NCBI GenBank assembly: GCA_963668605.1
Contig: OY764903.1
Span: forward strand, 2,108,001-2,172,000
Origin: G963668605 sp963668605
GTDB lineage: Bacteria > Acidobacteriota > Terriglobia > Bryobacterales > Bryobacteraceae
Length of the DNA: 64,000 nucleotides
Direction of reading: 5' to 3'
The notes below the pieces were generated by a model. The model ran no database searches and had not been told where the DNA came from. It worked only from the letters and a program-made list of their open reading frames with translations. The position numbers and the translations under genes are program-made. Positions within the stretch are counted from its first letter, which is position 1. Each line of letters opens with the position of its first letter. This document shows positions 33,510 through 41,283 of the stretch, in pieces.

Positions 33510-34741
33510 GATTTCACCAATGTTCTTGCCAGCAGATCGAGAAACAGGCCGACGTCGGTTACGACGCCGACGGCTTGTCCAGTGCCGCGGTCGCTGACTT
33601 TAGTGGCAACCGCTGGATTGATATCGACGCACACAATTTTTACCCAACTCGGCAACATGTTTCCAACCGCGATTGAGTGCAACATGGAACCAAGGCAGAG
33701 CACAAGGCCCGCGCCTTTCAACTGCTCCGCATAGGCATCCTGGGCGGCATTGATCTCCGTGACGGTGTCGGGCAACGGACCATCGTCGCGTAGGCTGCCC
33801 GCCAGGACATAGGGCACGTTGGCTTTCACGCACTCGTACATGATTCCGCTCTTGAGACGTCCGGACTCGACCGCTTCACGGATACCGCCCGCATGGTAGA
33901 TCGCGTTGATGGCACGCATGTGATTGCGGTGGCCATGCTCCTCCAGGCGGCCGTCGGATACGCGCACGCCGAGGGACGTGCCGAGCAGCGCCGCTTCGAT
34001 ATCGTGAACGCCAAGAGCGTTGCCGCTGAGTAGCGCCTGCACGTAGCCGTTGCGGATCAGCGTCGACAGCGGCGCGACTCCGCCGGTGTGAACGACGACA
34101 GGCCCCGCCACGAAAACCACTTTCTTGCCTTCGGCGCGCATCTGGCCGATCAGTTGAGCGGTCTGCCGGACCGCGGTCTCCACCTGGCGCTCCGACGAGA
34201 TACCGTTACTCATGAAGGCGAAGGCGAGGCGGTCGCGTTCCTTCGCTTCCGGAACGACGCGGATGCCGCGCATGCCCACGACAACCCGGTCACCCGCACG
34301 CAGATCGCGGAGACGGCGGCAGAAGGCCAGACTGCCCTCGATCACCACCGTGGCGTCCATGCGCTGGTTGCCGACAGAGACCCACTCGCCATCAATGCGC
34401 ACCTGCGTGCGATGGTTCGTAGTGGAGTAGAAATCCTCGGGGGCGCAGCGGTCGCGTTCGACGAGGCGCACTTCGGGACCGCCGGCGTTGACAGGCGTGC
34501 AGCCCAGGGTCAGCAACTCCGCGAGAATGCGATCCATCTCCGACTGGGACGGCGCGTCGATTTTCAGGCGCAAGCGCGACGGGTCGCTGTTAGTGCGGCC
34601 GATGTGAAAGTGCTCAACTTCGAACTTGCCGCCGTATTCCACGACGGTGTCGAAGACCCGCTCCATGATATGGGAGTCGATCAGATGGCCTTCCGTCTCG
34701 ACAACTTCGGAGACGAGGGGCGTAGGGCTGGTAGGATTCAT
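33506..34741 (-). CDS. TIGR00300/LOR-SDH-like protein, predicted ornithine cyclodeaminase
   Basis: A 411-residue protein of the family known as LOR/SDH bifunctional-enzyme domain or archaeal-type ornithine cyclodeaminase. The N-terminal part starts VSEVVETEGHLIDSHIMERVFD, then a nucleotide-binding C-terminal part with VVFVAGPVVVHTGG (near residue 206), LLSGNALGVHDIE (near 235), HRNHMRAINAIYHAGGI (near 267) and LCLGSMLHSIAVGNMLPS (near 350). Archaeal members convert ornithine to proline; cyanobacterial relatives are fused to an arginine dihydrolase. Which activity applies here cannot be decided. It heads a chain with queF and the coiled-coil methyltransferase. Confidence 0.85.
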   Translation of the reverse strand: MNPTSPTPLVSEVVETEGHLIDSHIMERVFDTVVEYGGKFEVEHFHIGRTNSDPSRLRLKIDAPSQSEMDRILAELLTLGCTPVNAGGPEVRLVERDRCAPEDFYSTTNHRTQVRIDGEWVSVGNQRMDATVVIEGSLAFCRRLRDLRAGDRVVVGMRGIRVVPEAKERDRLAFAFMSNGISSERQVETAVRQTAQLIGQMRAEGKKVVFVAGPVVVHTGGVAPLSTLIRNGYVQALLSGNALGVHDIEAALLGTSLGVRVSDGRLEEHGHRNHMRAINAIYHAGGIREAVESGRLKSGIMYECVKANVPYVLAGSLRDDGPLPDTVTEINAAQDAYAEQLKGAGLVLCLGSMLHSIAVGNMLPSWVKIVCVDINPAVATKVSDRGTGQAVGVVTDVGLFLDLLARTLVKS

Positions 34742-34795
34742 GACGTCGGTAACACAGGTCCTTTCTTCAAGGATAGCCGAGAGCGCGGGATGGAA

Positions 34796-35443
34796 TCACT
34801 TCCGCGCGAGCCACGCTAGAAACAAGCCATCGGGCTCCACGTCTTCCCAATAGGAGATGAACTGACTGGAGACCTCGCGGCAGTGCCGTTTGAGCAGGCG
34901 TTCGAGTTCCTCGCGACGGAACCACTTCTCCCAGCCCGGCGTTTGCAGGCGGCCCCAATGCTCGGCGTTCTTGTCGATGATTACGATGCGGCCGCCGGGT
35001 TTGACGACACGGCAAATCTCGGCGATGGCGCGATCGATATCGACGGCGTGCTCCAGAGACTCAGTGGCGTAAGCTGCGTCAAATGCATTCGCGCCGAGCG
35101 GGAGATCCGTCATGGAGGCGGCAACAGGCGCGATGTCCTTGGGCACAAAGCGCAGCATCGATTCGGCGAGATCGAGTGCGACAACACGGGCGCCAGGATG
35201 CCGTTCCTTGAGAACACGCGCGAAGCGCCCCTTGCCGCAGCCTACATCGAGAACGCGCTGCCCGTCGCGCAGTTCCAGATGGCGCAAGATGAGTTGGACG
35301 TGGAAGATGCGCGGGTCGATGGTGGAGGGAAAATGCTCTTCGTCCGAAGCAGCCTCTTCAAAAGAAATGCGGATCCGCCGAAGCAGATCCGCATCCATTT
35401 GCGGCTTGGCCGGACTCGAAAAAATCCGCGAGAGCCACTTCAC
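34796..35443 (-). CDS. Class I SAM-dependent methyltransferase
   Basis: A 215-residue methyltransferase. Motif I is VLDVGCGKGRFARVL near residue 65, then VVALDLAESMLRF, FDAAYATESLEHAVD near 123 and a GGRIVIIDKN strand near 149. The length and the ATESLEH segment resemble lipid or small-molecule methyltransferases. It starts 2 bases after the phosphofructokinase stop, so the two are probably cotranscribed, though no functional link is evident. Confidence 0.88.
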   Translation of the reverse strand: MKWLSRIFSSPAKPQMDADLLRRIRISFEEAASDEEHFPSTIDPRIFHVQLILRHLELRDGQRVLDVGCGKGRFARVLKERHPGARVVALDLAESMLRFVPKDIAPVAASMTDLPLGANAFDAAYATESLEHAVDIDRAIAEICRVVKPGGRIVIIDKNAEHWGRLQTPGWEKWFRREELERLLKRHCREVSSQFISYWEDVEPDGLFLAWLARK

Positions 35444-35445
35444 GG

Positions 35446-36627
35446 CTAGGCGCGGGTAAGGAAGATCGGAATTCCGACCTTGTTCGTATAGTTCGGCCGA
35501 TAGCGGTCCGTGTTGTACATGCTTCCGAGGTCGACGCGCCGCGGTCCAAGTTTTGGATCGGGAATCGGCACCATGGCGAAGCAGCCGTTCTCGATGGCTG
35601 TCATCTGTCCGTGCTTGCCCTCAATGATGCAGTCGAAAGCCATGTTGCCAAATGTGGAAGCGACCAGCTTGTCTACGAAATCGGCCTCGCCGGAGCGCAG
35701 TTCGTAGGTGAGATCGCTGATGACGGTGTCTTCTTTCGAGCGCGCTTTGATTTCGCTGCCGAAGTCTTCGGCGACACTCATCTTCTTGCGGTGGCCGAAA
35801 GCGTCAGGTTCGCCGTATTCCTTCACGGTGTAGCCTTCCCACTCGGAGCCTTCCGACATCACAACCAGGCAGTAGTTGCTGGGGTTGTTCCGCTTGTCGG
35901 TGATGAGCAGTTCGACCATCTTCTCGAGGTTGAACTTATATTCCGGAATCGCGCAGCGGATGTTCGTGACGTAAGCCGTGTAAAGCGAAGTGTAGCCGGC
36001 GTCGCGGCCGAAAACGCGGAAGATGCCGACGCGCTCGTGCGAACCGACGGTGGAGCGCTGGCGGTTGATCGCGTCCATAGCGCGCGAAATCGCGGTGGAG
36101 AAGCCGATGCAGTATTCTGTGTTGCGGACGTCGTTGTCCATCGTCTTCGGAATCGCGACGACCTTGAAGCCGAGATTGTCGAGTTTGGCGGCATAGCTCA
36201 GCGTATCGTCGCCGCCGATGGCAACGAGATAATCGAGGCCCAATGTTTCGAGGTTCTTCAGAACGGCAGAGCTGACGTCGAAGACGGTGCTGGTAAGGCC
36301 CTTCTTCGTAAATTCGTTCTTCGGAAAGTCGAAGCCCTTGAGGTGCTCGGGCACGGACTTCATCTTGGCGGGGTTAGTACGGCTGCTATGCAGAAACGTG
36401 CCGCCGGTGCGGTCGATGGTGCGGGTGTTCTCGCGATTGAGCGGCAGGATGTAGCGCTCCTTGCTCGCCGGATCGTCGAAGTTGACGTTGGTGAGACCTT
36501 CCCAACCGCGCCGGATACCGACGACTTCGATACCGTGCTCGGCGCCGCGATAGACAACGCCCTTAATCACCGAGTTAAGGCCGGGGACATCTCCGCCGCC
36601 TGTCAGAATTCCAATCCGTTTGGCCAT
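35446..36627 (-). CDS. pfp: PPi-dependent-type 6-phosphofructokinase
   Basis: A 393-residue glycolytic enzyme of PFK group A. The start is GILTGGGDVPGLNSVIKG. The phosphoryl-donor residues are the PPi type: Asp141 in AIGGDDTLS (ATP enzymes have GGDGS) and Lys161 in IPKTMDND (ATP enzymes have GTIDND). The FGRDAGYTSLY and SEGSEWEG substrate motifs follow. PPi-type enzymes phosphorylate fructose 6-phosphate reversibly and save ATP. An AGGAG ribosome site precedes the ATG, and a TATAAT (minus strand, 36663-36668) lies at a fitting distance. Confidence 0.92.
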   Translation of the reverse strand: MAKRIGILTGGGDVPGLNSVIKGVVYRGAEHGIEVVGIRRGWEGLTNVNFDDPASKERYILPLNRENTRTIDRTGGTFLHSSRTNPAKMKSVPEHLKGFDFPKNEFTKKGLTSTVFDVSSAVLKNLETLGLDYLVAIGGDDTLSYAAKLDNLGFKVVAIPKTMDNDVRNTEYCIGFSTAISRAMDAINRQRSTVGSHERVGIFRVFGRDAGYTSLYTAYVTNIRCAIPEYKFNLEKMVELLITDKRNNPSNYCLVVMSEGSEWEGYTVKEYGEPDAFGHRKKMSVAEDFGSEIKARSKEDTVISDLTYELRSGEADFVDKLVASTFGNMAFDCIIEGKHGQMTAIENGCFAMVPIPDPKLGPRRVDLGSMYNTDRYRPNYTNKVGIPIFLTRA

Positions 36628-36662
36628 GAATGCTCCTGAACAAAAAAGTGGGGTACTGGGCC

Positions 36663-36668
36663 ATTATA
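36663..36668 (-). promoter_or_regulatory. -10 box of the phosphofructokinase gene
   Basis: TATAAT on the minus strand, about 36 bases upstream of the ATG at 36627, with TGAAAA as a weak -35 at 17-base spacing (36686-36691). The transcript would have a leader of about 29 bases containing AGGAG. Confidence 0.45.
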
Positions 36669-36710
36669 TCCGGTCCCAGCGTATCTTTTCACGAGGCTTT
36701 TGACCAGCGG

Positions 36711-37148
36711 CTACACGCCCTTTACCGAAACACTCACAGGGATGCCCTGGCGGATGCTGGCGGTAACCGTGCAGAAGTCCTCAAAGGTGTTGAGGCATTC
36801 GAGCGCTTTGGCCATCTCCGCGGGATCAGCCTGCGGGTCGATGACAACCTCGACGCTGTCAATCCGCAGACGCTTGTTCTCATTGCGCCCGATGCGCACC
36901 TTGACGTCCGTGTGAATCTTGTCGATCTTCGCGCCTCTGCGCTTGGCGCAAAACAGCAGACTGGCGCTAAGGCAATTCCCGATGGCGGCCGCGAGCATTC
37001 GCGCTGCATTCGGCGCGGCATCCTTCCCAAGCGGAGGCGGTTCGTCCATGCGAATCGGCTCGTGCTGCTCTTTATCGAAGCGCACGCGAAACTCGTAGTC
37101 TTGCAATTGGTCGATCGAAATGGAAAACTCAGTGACGATGTCGCTCAT
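36711..37148 (-). CDS. OsmC/Ohr-family protein
   Basis: A 145-residue protein of the OsmC fold, started at the ATG at 37148 (MSDIVTEFSI); the longer open frame to 37481 is antisense to the dehydratase gene. Features are the N-terminal strands, PNAARMLAAAIGNCLSASLLFCAKRRG (about residues 46-72), where the first cysteine is the peroxidatic type, and CLNTFEDFCTVTASI near 117, where the second conserved cysteine sits. OsmC proteins reduce organic hydroperoxides. The gene stands alone, divergent from the dehydratase gene. Confidence 0.88.
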   Translation of the reverse strand: MSDIVTEFSISIDQLQDYEFRVRFDKEQHEPIRMDEPPPLGKDAAPNAARMLAAAIGNCLSASLLFCAKRRGAKIDKIHTDVKVRIGRNENKRLRIDSVEVVIDPQADPAEMAKALECLNTFEDFCTVTASIRQGIPVSVSVKGV

Positions 37149-37203
37149 GTGCCCTACAGGATAGCGCGAGTTCCCGGCATCCGGGACTCGACTGGAGGAA
37201 TTG

Positions 37204-38529
37204 ATGAACCGCAGAGGTTTTCTCGGAGCGCTGTTGGCGAGTCCGCTGCCGATGGCGGCGCAGCAGGCCGCCGAGCGTTCGCCGCGCAATCTGAAAATCA
37301 CCGGCGTCGAAGTAATCGTGACGAACCCTGGCAAGGGCGCGATGAGCAATTTCGTGCTGGTGAAGGTGATAACGAACCAGCCCGGCCTCGTTGGTTGGGG
37401 CGACGCCACATGCACAGGCAGCGAGTTGGGCGTCGCCAAATTCATCGAAGAGCATTTGCGGCCGGCGATGCTGGGGCGCAACCCGATGCGCTCGGAGGAC
37501 GTTTGGCAAACGCTATTTTTCCTGCCCTACTATCGCTCGGGCTCCGTGCACATGTCCGCAGTGAGCGGCATCGACATGGCGCTTTGGGACATCAAGGGCA
37601 AGGTCGCGGGCCTGCCGGTCTACGATCTGCTGGGCGGGCGGTCGCGCGAAAAACTGCTCACCTATACCAACGCAAGCGGGCGCGACTACAAACAGGTGGA
37701 GGAAAATGTGCGCCGCCTGATGGAGCGCGGCTACAGGGTGATTAAGGTGCAGGTGTCGGCGCCGGGCATGGAGGGCGGTTATGCCGTACCCGCGACCGAC
37801 AGACAGAAGGCCGCGACCGCGAAAGCGCATGAAGCGGGAATGCCGCCGTCCGAAATCTGGGAACCCGGGCCGTATGTGCGCACGCTGCCCAAGCTCTTCG
37901 AACACTTGCGCAAGACCGTCGGCGACGAGATCGAACTGCTGCACGATGTGCACGAGCGCGTCACGCCTAGCCAGGCGATGGTGCTGGCCAAAGCGCTGGA
38001 ACCGTACCGTTTGTTTTATTTCGAGGATCCGCTGCGCCCGGAACATTTGGATACGTTCCGCCTGATCCGGCAGCAATCTACCACGCCGGTCGCGATGGGC
38101 GAAGTATTCGTGGGCCAGTGGGAAGGGTTGCACCTGATTACCGAACATCTGATCGACTATGTGCGGCACGACCTCGTGCACTGCGGCGGCATCACAACCG
38201 GGAAAAAGGTCGCCACGATGTGCGAACCCTACGGCATTCTTACGGCATGGCATGGGCCGGGTAACATTTCGCCCATCGCACACATGGCGAATGCGCACAT
38301 CAGTTTGTCGGTGCCGAATTTTGGCATTCAGGAATATGCCGTGGGTTGGGGCGACGGCGTGCGGGAAGTGTTCAGCGTGATGCCGGTTTACAGTGAAGGG
38401 CACGTTAACATTCACGACAAGCCCGGTCTGGGCATCGAAGTGAACGAAGCGGCTGCGAAAAAGTATCCGTATCTGCGAAGACTTCGCCCGACAATCCGGC
38501 GCGAAGACGGTTCGGCGTGGCCATATTAA
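37204..38529 (+). CDS. Exported mannonate dehydratase-like enolase-superfamily protein
   Basis: A 441-residue protein of the mandelate racemase/enolase superfamily, D-mannonate dehydratase (ManD) subgroup. It begins with a twin-arginine signal (NRRGFLGALLAS). Superfamily metal-binding and family marks include SGIDMALWDIKGKVAGLPVYDLLGG, ASGRDYKQVEENV, LLHDVHERVTPSQA (ManD-typical His), YFEDPLRPEH, MGEVFVGQWE and AWHGPGNISPIAH. ManD converts mannonate to 2-keto-3-deoxygluconate; many members are promiscuous or slow on gluconate. Export by Tat is unusual for a catabolic dehydratase and implies periplasmic sugar-acid processing. Confidence 0.88.
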   Translation: MNRRGFLGALLASPLPMAAQQAAERSPRNLKITGVEVIVTNPGKGAMSNFVLVKVITNQPGLVGWGDATCTGSELGVAKFIEEHLRPAMLGRNPMRSEDVWQTLFFLPYYRSGSVHMSAVSGIDMALWDIKGKVAGLPVYDLLGGRSREKLLTYTNASGRDYKQVEENVRRLMERGYRVIKVQVSAPGMEGGYAVPATDRQKAATAKAHEAGMPPSEIWEPGPYVRTLPKLFEHLRKTVGDEIELLHDVHERVTPSQAMVLAKALEPYRLFYFEDPLRPEHLDTFRLIRQQSTTPVAMGEVFVGQWEGLHLITEHLIDYVRHDLVHCGGITTGKKVATMCEPYGILTAWHGPGNISPIAHMANAHISLSVPNFGIQEYAVGWGDGVREVFSVMPVYSEGHVNIHDKPGLGIEVNEAAAKKYPYLRRLRPTIRREDGSAWPY

Positions 38530-38548
38530 GAGAACAAGAAACCAACTG

Positions 38549-39379
38549 ATGATCGAACTTATTTTGGGAACCGCCGCGTTAGCGCAGCGCTTGGAACTGG
38601 CCGAAGCGCTGGGTGGCGTAGCGTGCGCCGATGCGCAGCAGGTTCTCGAGATCGCCGGCGGATATGCCATCTTCGCAGGCGCGTTATCGCCGTTGACGCA
38701 GGCCATCGGCGTGGGCATGGGAACCGCCGTCTCCGAAGCCGACATAGAACGGATTGAAACGTTTTTCTGCGAACGCGGAGCGAATCCGAATATCCATCTT
38801 TGCCCGCTCGCAGAACCCGCGCTCGCGGAGCTGTTGGGAAAACGAGGCTACAGGCCGGTCGAGTTCAACAACATGCTCGTACGTGCTCCCTCCACGGATT
38901 TGCGCGAGTACGAGGCGCCGCGGGACGTAGCAGTGCGCGTCACAGACACCGCTGAGGTTCTGGATTGGGCAAACACCGTAATGCGCGGCTTTCTCGAAAG
39001 AGACGAGTTGACGGAGACGGAGATCGAGTTCGCCAGAACCACCGCGGCGGACCCGTCAATCCTGCGGCTGGTCGCGGAGATCGATGGGCATGTGGCCGGG
39101 GCCGCGGCCTTCGCAAACCGGAACGGAGTGGCGCTGTGTTTCGGAGATAGCACGCTGAAGGCATTCCGGCGGCGCGGCGTGCATGCCATCTTGGTGAAAG
39201 CGCGCTTGCGGATAGCTGCCGAGGCGGGATGCGATTGGATCGCGGCCACGACGCTTCCGGGTTCGATCTCGCAGCGGAATTATGAACGCTGTGGATTCCG
39301 CGTGGTGTATACCAAGATGGCCATGCTGAGAGAGATGCTAGCGCCAGGCCTTCCAGGCGAGCAAGACAGCGCCGGCTAA
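38549..39379 (+). CDS. GNAT-family N-acetyltransferase
   Basis: A 276-residue protein. The N-terminal part (about 1-125) is not typical and holds CADAQQVLEIAGGYAIFAG; the C-terminal GNAT domain has the acetyl-CoA loop FRRRGVHAILVKARLRIAAEAGCDWIAATT (key part RRRGVHA near residue 209) and SQRNYERCGFRVVYTK near 248, the typical N-Y-x-x-x-G-F motif. The target is unknown. It follows the dehydratase by 19 bases and its end overlaps the convergent methyltransferase gene by 42 bases. Confidence 0.85.
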   Translation: MIELILGTAALAQRLELAEALGGVACADAQQVLEIAGGYAIFAGALSPLTQAIGVGMGTAVSEADIERIETFFCERGANPNIHLCPLAEPALAELLGKRGYRPVEFNNMLVRAPSTDLREYEAPRDVAVRVTDTAEVLDWANTVMRGFLERDELTETEIEFARTTAADPSILRLVAEIDGHVAGAAAFANRNGVALCFGDSTLKAFRRRGVHAILVKARLRIAAEAGCDWIAATTLPGSISQRNYERCGFRVVYTKMAMLREMLAPGLPGEQDSAG

Positions 39380-39892
39380 GAAACCGAGCAGTGCTTGATA
39401 CTCCTGGTTGTGCAGATAGAGCGACCAGCGAAAACGCTTGCCTCCTCCAGGAAAACTGAAGGTGGGCCATAGCAGCGGCACGGCCTGCGCGTAGCGATCG
39501 AACGACGGGAAAAGCTTGCGCAGATGCTGCTCCTCCTGTTCAATCACCGGCAGGTAGATCAGTGCGAAGACGGCGGCGAAGAGGATCGCAAGTCCGATTT
39601 GACGCGAGGCAAGCACGAGCCCCGCGGCAACGATCAGCGTTCCGAGGTAGAGAGGGTTGCGCAAGAAGCGGTAGGGACCGCTCATGGCAAGATCTTCATT
39701 CTTTGCGAGGTGGCCCGCGGCCCAACCGCGCAACCATAGACCCGCTACCGACAGACACAGGCCATAGAGGAGCGAAACGGGCGTGGGGTCGGCGAACCAG
39801 GCGAATGCAACCACCAGGAGGAAGCCGCTGGGAACGCGCAAGCGTGCGACTGCGTCGGCGTAGGGTTTGGCGAAATAGTAACGGCGCATCAC
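39338..39892 (-). CDS. Isoprenylcysteine carboxylmethyltransferase-like (ICMT/PEMT) membrane protein
   Basis: A 184-residue membrane protein with four or five helices. The ICMT/phospholipid-methyltransferase core is GPYRFLRNPLYLGTLIVAAGL (about residues 71-91), where R-N-P-x-Y-x-G binds SAM, followed by YLPVIEQEEQHLRKLFPSFDRYAQAVP (catalytic E-E). Bacterial members methylate lipids or unknown isoprenoid substrates. The ATG overlaps the GT9 gene's stop by four bases, linking it to LPS-core genes. Confidence 0.87.
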   Translation of the reverse strand: MMRRYYFAKPYADAVARLRVPSGFLLVVAFAWFADPTPVSLLYGLCLSVAGLWLRGWAAGHLAKNEDLAMSGPYRFLRNPLYLGTLIVAAGLVLASRQIGLAILFAAVFALIYLPVIEQEEQHLRKLFPSFDRYAQAVPLLWPTFSFPGGGKRFRWSLYLHNQEYQALLGFLAGAVLLAWKAWR

Positions 39893-40869
39893 AATGAGAT
39901 TCCAGAGCTGAAAGCGCGCGGCTCTAAACGCACGGCGAGCGCAGCGATGACAGCCTCAGGCGTGATGGCGCGCATGCTGGCATCGATCGCGTGATGCCGC
40001 TTGTATGTGGTCACGGCGTCGGGCGCGCGCAATACGCTCATCGAAGCGCAGTAGGGTCCGTTGCGGGCCGGATCGGTCGGACCGAAGATAGCGACACCGG
40101 GTTTCTCCAGTGCGGCGGCCAGATGCATCGGGCCGCTGTCGACACCGACCACGGCAGTGGCGCGCCGCGTAACATCGATGAGACCTTCAATCCCGGAAGA
40201 GTGCGCTACGGTCCCAGCGACGGCGCGAAGTTGTTCCAAAGCGGCAAGCGGGCCGTTCAGCACGAGCGGCAGGCCAAAGCGCTCGCGCAACAATCGCGCA
40301 AGCTGCCAGTAAAACTCGAGCGGCCACTGCTTCGCGGGCCATCCAGCGAGCGGCGAAGCCAGTACAAATCCACCAGGCGGCAGGTCCCCTTCCGGTTGAC
40401 CGGGTGGCAAAGGAAAGGCTTTAACGATGTTCGCGGCCCCGGTGGATACGGCCAGTTCGATGTTGCGGTCGACGATGTGTGCGGAATTCGTCCGCACTTT
40501 CTTGGAATAGATCAGTGCAGCTAGTTTTTCACGCACCTGTGAAGAATGGTAGCCAAAGATTTTCTCGGGCCGGGCCGCGCTCGCCACCAGCGCCGATTTG
40601 AGTAGGCCCTGAAAATCGACCGCGAAATCGAAGTGTTTTGCGCGCAAGCGCTTTCTCGTTTCGAGCATGGCCGAGAGTCCGCTGCGCACACACAGAATCA
40701 CCTCATCGAGAAACGGATTACCCACGAGCAGCGGCGCCCATTTCGGCTCGACGGCCCAACACACCTGGCAATGCGGAAAGCTGTGTTTTAACGTAGCGAC
40801 GGCAGGCAGTGTGTGGATGATATCGCCCATCGCGCCGAGGCGCACCGCGAGGATTCTGGGACCGGCCAT
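39889..40869 (-). CDS. Glycosyltransferase family 9 heptosyltransferase (WaaC-like)
   Basis: A 326-residue GT-B glycosyltransferase that would add heptose to lipid A-Kdo. N-terminal: RILAVRLGAMGDIIHTLPAVATL, the family-9 signature for the acceptor site. C-terminal: LSPLAGWPAKQWPLEFYWQLA-like region (near residue 168) and VVGVDSGPMHLAAALEKPGVAIFGPTDPARNGPY near 240, which binds the ADP-heptose donor. It is likely heptosyltransferase I, complementing the WaaF-like gene at 41284. Confidence 0.9.
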   Translation of the reverse strand: MAGPRILAVRLGAMGDIIHTLPAVATLKHSFPHCQVCWAVEPKWAPLLVGNPFLDEVILCVRSGLSAMLETRKRLRAKHFDFAVDFQGLLKSALVASAARPEKIFGYHSSQVREKLAALIYSKKVRTNSAHIVDRNIELAVSTGAANIVKAFPLPPGQPEGDLPPGGFVLASPLAGWPAKQWPLEFYWQLARLLRERFGLPLVLNGPLAALEQLRAVAGTVAHSSGIEGLIDVTRRATAVVGVDSGPMHLAAALEKPGVAIFGPTDPARNGPYCASMSVLRAPDAVTTYKRHHAIDASMRAITPEAVIAALAVRLEPRAFSSGISL

Positions 40870-40872
40870 GCG

Positions 40873-41268
40873 CTACTCGTCCTTGTGTTTCTCGCGAACA
40901 ACGGCCATCAGGCGCACCGTCTCCGCGGAATCGTCGATTTCAATGACGGGCAACTCGCTCAGCCACGCAGCGTCGCTCCCGGCCGACAGTGCGACGTAAT
41001 CGACGAAAGAGAGCGCGGCGGCCAACTCCGCCCGCGCCGTAGCGCGCAGAATCGGTTGCGCCGGTTCGCGTAAGACAACAATCAGGCGACCGTCACTGCC
41101 GGCGATTTCGCGCAGACGGCGGACGCTGCCAGCAAGCAGCGGGTCGAGCGCCACGCGCACCAATTTCATCCCGGGCTGTTCGGCCAGCAGCGATGCGATC
41201 CGTCCGGCGGCTTCGCCGGCCTTGAGTATTTTGGCTCGTGTGTCCAAGTGTTTCGTCTCAGTTAGCAA
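40873..41268 (-). CDS. Conserved-looking small protein between heptosyltransferase genes
   Basis: A 131-residue protein I do not recognise. It is predicted alternate alpha/beta, with an LDTRAKILKAGEAAGRIASLLAE helix at the N-terminus, KLVRVALDPLLAGSVRRLREIAG, then RLIVVLREP and DYVALSAGSDAAWLSELPVIEID. The pattern recalls a half of the nucleotidyltransferase/RfaE2 fold (the helical LDPLLAGSVRRLREI), but the H-x-G-H signature is absent. It begins 15 bases after the WaaF-like gene and lies 3 bases before the GT9 gene, so it belongs to the same LPS-core operon. Confidence 0.75.
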   Translation of the reverse strand: MLTETKHLDTRAKILKAGEAAGRIASLLAEQPGMKLVRVALDPLLAGSVRRLREIAGSDGRLIVVLREPAQPILRATARAELAAALSFVDYVALSAGSDAAWLSELPVIEIDDSAETVRLMAVVREKHKDE

Positions 41269-41283
41269 TCTCTTATTTGAACA

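Noticed and set aside
36711..37481. A longer reading of the OsmC gene up to 37481
   Set aside because: It would run antisense to the start of the dehydratase gene; the ATG at 37148 gives the normal OsmC length.
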